Positions 31,946 through 33,616 of a DNA stretch of 33,616 bases are shown one piece after another. Position 1 is the first letter of the stretch, and every line of letters starts with the position of its first letter. Under the pieces are notes generated by a model. That model was not told the DNA's origin, made no database searches, and worked only from the letters and a program-made list of their open reading frames with translations. Origin of the DNA: Alphaproteobacteria bacterium (GTDB lineage: Bacteria > Pseudomonadota > Alphaproteobacteria > Micavibrionales > Micavibrionaceae); the NCBI GenBank assembly GCA_009995045.1, contig JAACQG010000018.1:581-34196 (forward strand), written 5' to 3'. The position numbers and the translations under genes were made by a program.

Positions 31946-32966
31946 AATGCAGCCTCTTGAATACACGCCTGAAATAGCGGAAGCGACAGCGCCGATTTTT
32001 GCCAAGCTTGAGCACCAATATAAAGAGGAGCACTGGAGAACCCTTGCCCCTTATATCTATGAGATTAACCGCCTTAAGGCAGAAAAGAATGCGGTCATCT
32101 TGGCGCATAACTATATGACGCCGGATATTTTTTACGGTGTTGGTGATGTTGTCGGTGATTCCCTCATGCTCGCGCAGCAAGCCGCCGCATCGGATGCGGA
32201 TATTATCGTGCAATGCGGTGTGCATTTCATGGCCGAGACATCCAAGATTTTATGCCCCGAGAAAAAAGTGCTTATGCCGGATATGAATGCGGGATGCTCA
32301 CTTTCCGAGAGTATTACGGGCGCGGATGTGATTGCGCTTAAAAAAGAATATCCCGGTGTTCCGGTTGTTACATATGTGAACACATCGGCAGATGTGAAAG
32401 CGGAAAGCGATGTGTGCTGTACGTCCTCCAACGCGCTTAAGATTATTAAGGCGCTTGAGGCGCAGGGGCATAAGCGCATTATTATGACGCCTGATAAATT
32501 CCTCGCCAAGAATGTAGCCAATGAGATGCGCGATGGCGGATCCGATGTCGAGATCATTATCTGGGATGGTGCGTGCATGGTGCATGAGCGCTTTACCCCC
32601 GAAGATGTGCGCCGCGTGCGCGAGGAGCATAAAGACGCGTTCGTGCTTGCGCATCCTGAATGCCCGCCAGAGGTGATGGCAGAGGCTGATTTCAGCGGCT
32701 CAACTGCGCAGATGGATACTTATATTAAAGAACATAAACCCGCCAAGGCCGTTTTGATGACAGAATGTTCCATGGGCAGCAATTTAGCCGCGGCCAACCC
32801 TAGCGTTCAGATGCTTGGCACGTGTCAGATGTGCCCTCATATGAAGCGTATTTCCTTGCCGAAGATTTTGAAATGCCTGCAGACAGAACAGCCCGAGATT
32901 ACACTTGACCCCGAAACCGCCAAACGCGCCCGCAAGGCCGTTGATAAAATGTTGGAGCTTAGCTAA
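31946..32966 (+). CDS. nadA: NadA, quinolinate synthase (4Fe-4S)
   Basis: NadA condenses iminoaspartate with dihydroxyacetone phosphate to quinolinate. From the ATG at 31946 the product has 339 residues, normal for the family. It has HNYMTPDIF, GDSLMLAQ, NTSADVKAESDVCCTSSNA, and the three cysteines expected to bind the iron-sulfur cluster: C117 (AGCSLSES), C210 (WDGACMVH) and C296 (TCQMCPHM). A much longer in-frame extension upstream overlaps rarA antisense and is not credible. The stop overlaps the nadC ATG (TAATG). Confidence 0.96.
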
Positions 32967-33616
32967 TGCCGCATCCTTTAATTGTTGAACCGATCATTCG
33001 TAATGCTTTGCTTGAGGATTTGGGGCATGGAAACGATGTCACCAGCGAGAATATTATCTCCCCGAATGCGCAGGCTACCGCTGTTATGCATGCACGCCAG
33101 CGCGGCGTTATCGCGGGCACGCGCATTGCCGAGATGGTGTTTTTGATGGTTGATCCCACCCTTGTGACCAATCGTTACGTGACCAGCGGCGAGAGCGTTT
33201 TGAAGAACAAAGAAATTTTGTCGATCCAAGGATCCGCACAATCAATTTTAGCAGCGGAGCGTGTTGCGCTTAACTTTATTACGCATTTGTCGGGCGTGGC
33301 GAGCGCGACTGCGGCCTTTGTTGAAAAGACAAAAGGCACGAAGGCGAAAATTTGTTGTACGCGCAAAACCTTGCCAGGGCTTCGTTCGTTGCAGAAATAT
33401 GCGGTGCTTGCCGGTGGTGGCGCGAATCACCGTTTTGGATTGGATGATGCGATTTTGATTAAGGATAATCACATTGCGATTGCGGGCGGCATTCAGGCCG
33501 CGCTTGATAACGCACAAAATCATTCCGGCCACATGATGAAGATCGAAATAGAAGTTGATACGCTCGCGCAATTGGACGAGGTTTTGGCACATGGTGGCGC
33601 AGATGTTGTGATGCTT
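32966..33616 (+). CDS. nadC: NadC, quinolinate phosphoribosyltransferase, 3' end cut by window
   Basis: NadC converts quinolinate and PRPP to nicotinate mononucleotide. The first 217 residues are present, from MPHPLIVEPIIRNALLEDLG to the right edge. Family motifs seen are LNFITHLSGVAS, CTRKTLPGLR, and GGGANHRFGLDDAILIKDNH, all in order. It starts within the nadA stop, so the two are translationally coupled. nadB (L-aspartate oxidase), commonly between or beside these genes, is not here. Confidence 0.96.
   Translation, partial: MPHPLIVEPIIRNALLEDLGHGNDVTSENIISPNAQATAVMHARQRGVIAGTRIAEMVFLMVDPTLVTNRYVTSGESVLKNKEILSIQGSAQSILAAERVALNFITHLSGVASATAAFVEKTKGTKAKICCTRKTLPGLRSLQKYAVLAGGGANHRFGLDDAILIKDNHIAIAGGIQAALDNAQNHSGHMMKIEIEVDTLAQLDEVLAHGGADVVML

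Noticed and set aside
31856-32005. A 50-residue N-terminal extension of RarA
   Set aside because: It overlaps nadA and its promoter on the opposite strand, and the family starts near MADLF.

Overview
The window reads as a chromosomal segment of an alphaproteobacterium, and almost all of it is gene-dense. The assignment rests on an ATP12-type F1-ATPase chaperone, a BamF/DUF3035 lipoprotein next to lspA and a pair of M16 peptidases, an endonuclease-type MutL, and rnpB placed just upstream of the dcw (cell wall and division) operon. I cannot fix the order or genus. The dispersed palindromic repeats and the in-frame repeat insertion in ileS recall Rickettsiales-type and Micavibrio-type genomes, but that is an impression and not a result.

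Layout. Positions 1-5692 (minus strand) hold a tightly overlapping dcw operon: rsmH, ftsL, ftsI, murE, a short ORF in the murF slot, and mraY (cut by the window edge). Positions 5693-6136 are non-coding: a 24-bp palindrome, a 92-bp tandem repeat and the rnpB terminator. No mraZ is present. Then come rnpB (6137-6504), a zinc amidase and divergent msrA, a Ppx/GppA-family gene, and ileS. Positions 12120-14711 interrupt what is commonly a ribF-ileS neighbourhood with four small unrecognised genes, an AEC-family transporter and a mosaic of palindromic repeats. From 15778 the plus strand carries lspA, a BamF-like lipoprotein, two M16 peptidases (one catalytic, one lacking the zinc motif), pgi, a pentapeptide-repeat protein, a 113-bp tandem duplication, mutL and a small membrane protein. 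Positions 25423-28731 (minus) are crcB, an RluA-family pseudouridine synthase, an AsmA-like protein and the ATP12 chaperone. The right end holds a DMT transporter, a DUF429-type protein, rarA, and the nadA-nadC pair (nadC cut by the edge).

How the genes fit together. The left block builds and polymerises peptidoglycan precursors at the septum, with an amidase for turnover nearby. The lspA-BamF-M16 block concerns lipoprotein maturation and envelope assembly. nadA-nadC make nicotinate mononucleotide from iminoaspartate, with nadB not adjacent. MutL and RarA serve DNA repair and replication restart.

The most unusual points are as follows. (1) The murF position is filled by a 157-residue protein that resembles only the C-terminal domain of MurF and has no ATP-binding core. 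(2) ileS contains an in-frame insertion derived from a palindromic repeat whose relative also occurs at 14472. (3) A family of hairpin repeats recurs at 5861, 14595-14703, about 15716 and 22713. (4) A lineage-specific small-gene cluster occupies 12165-13392.
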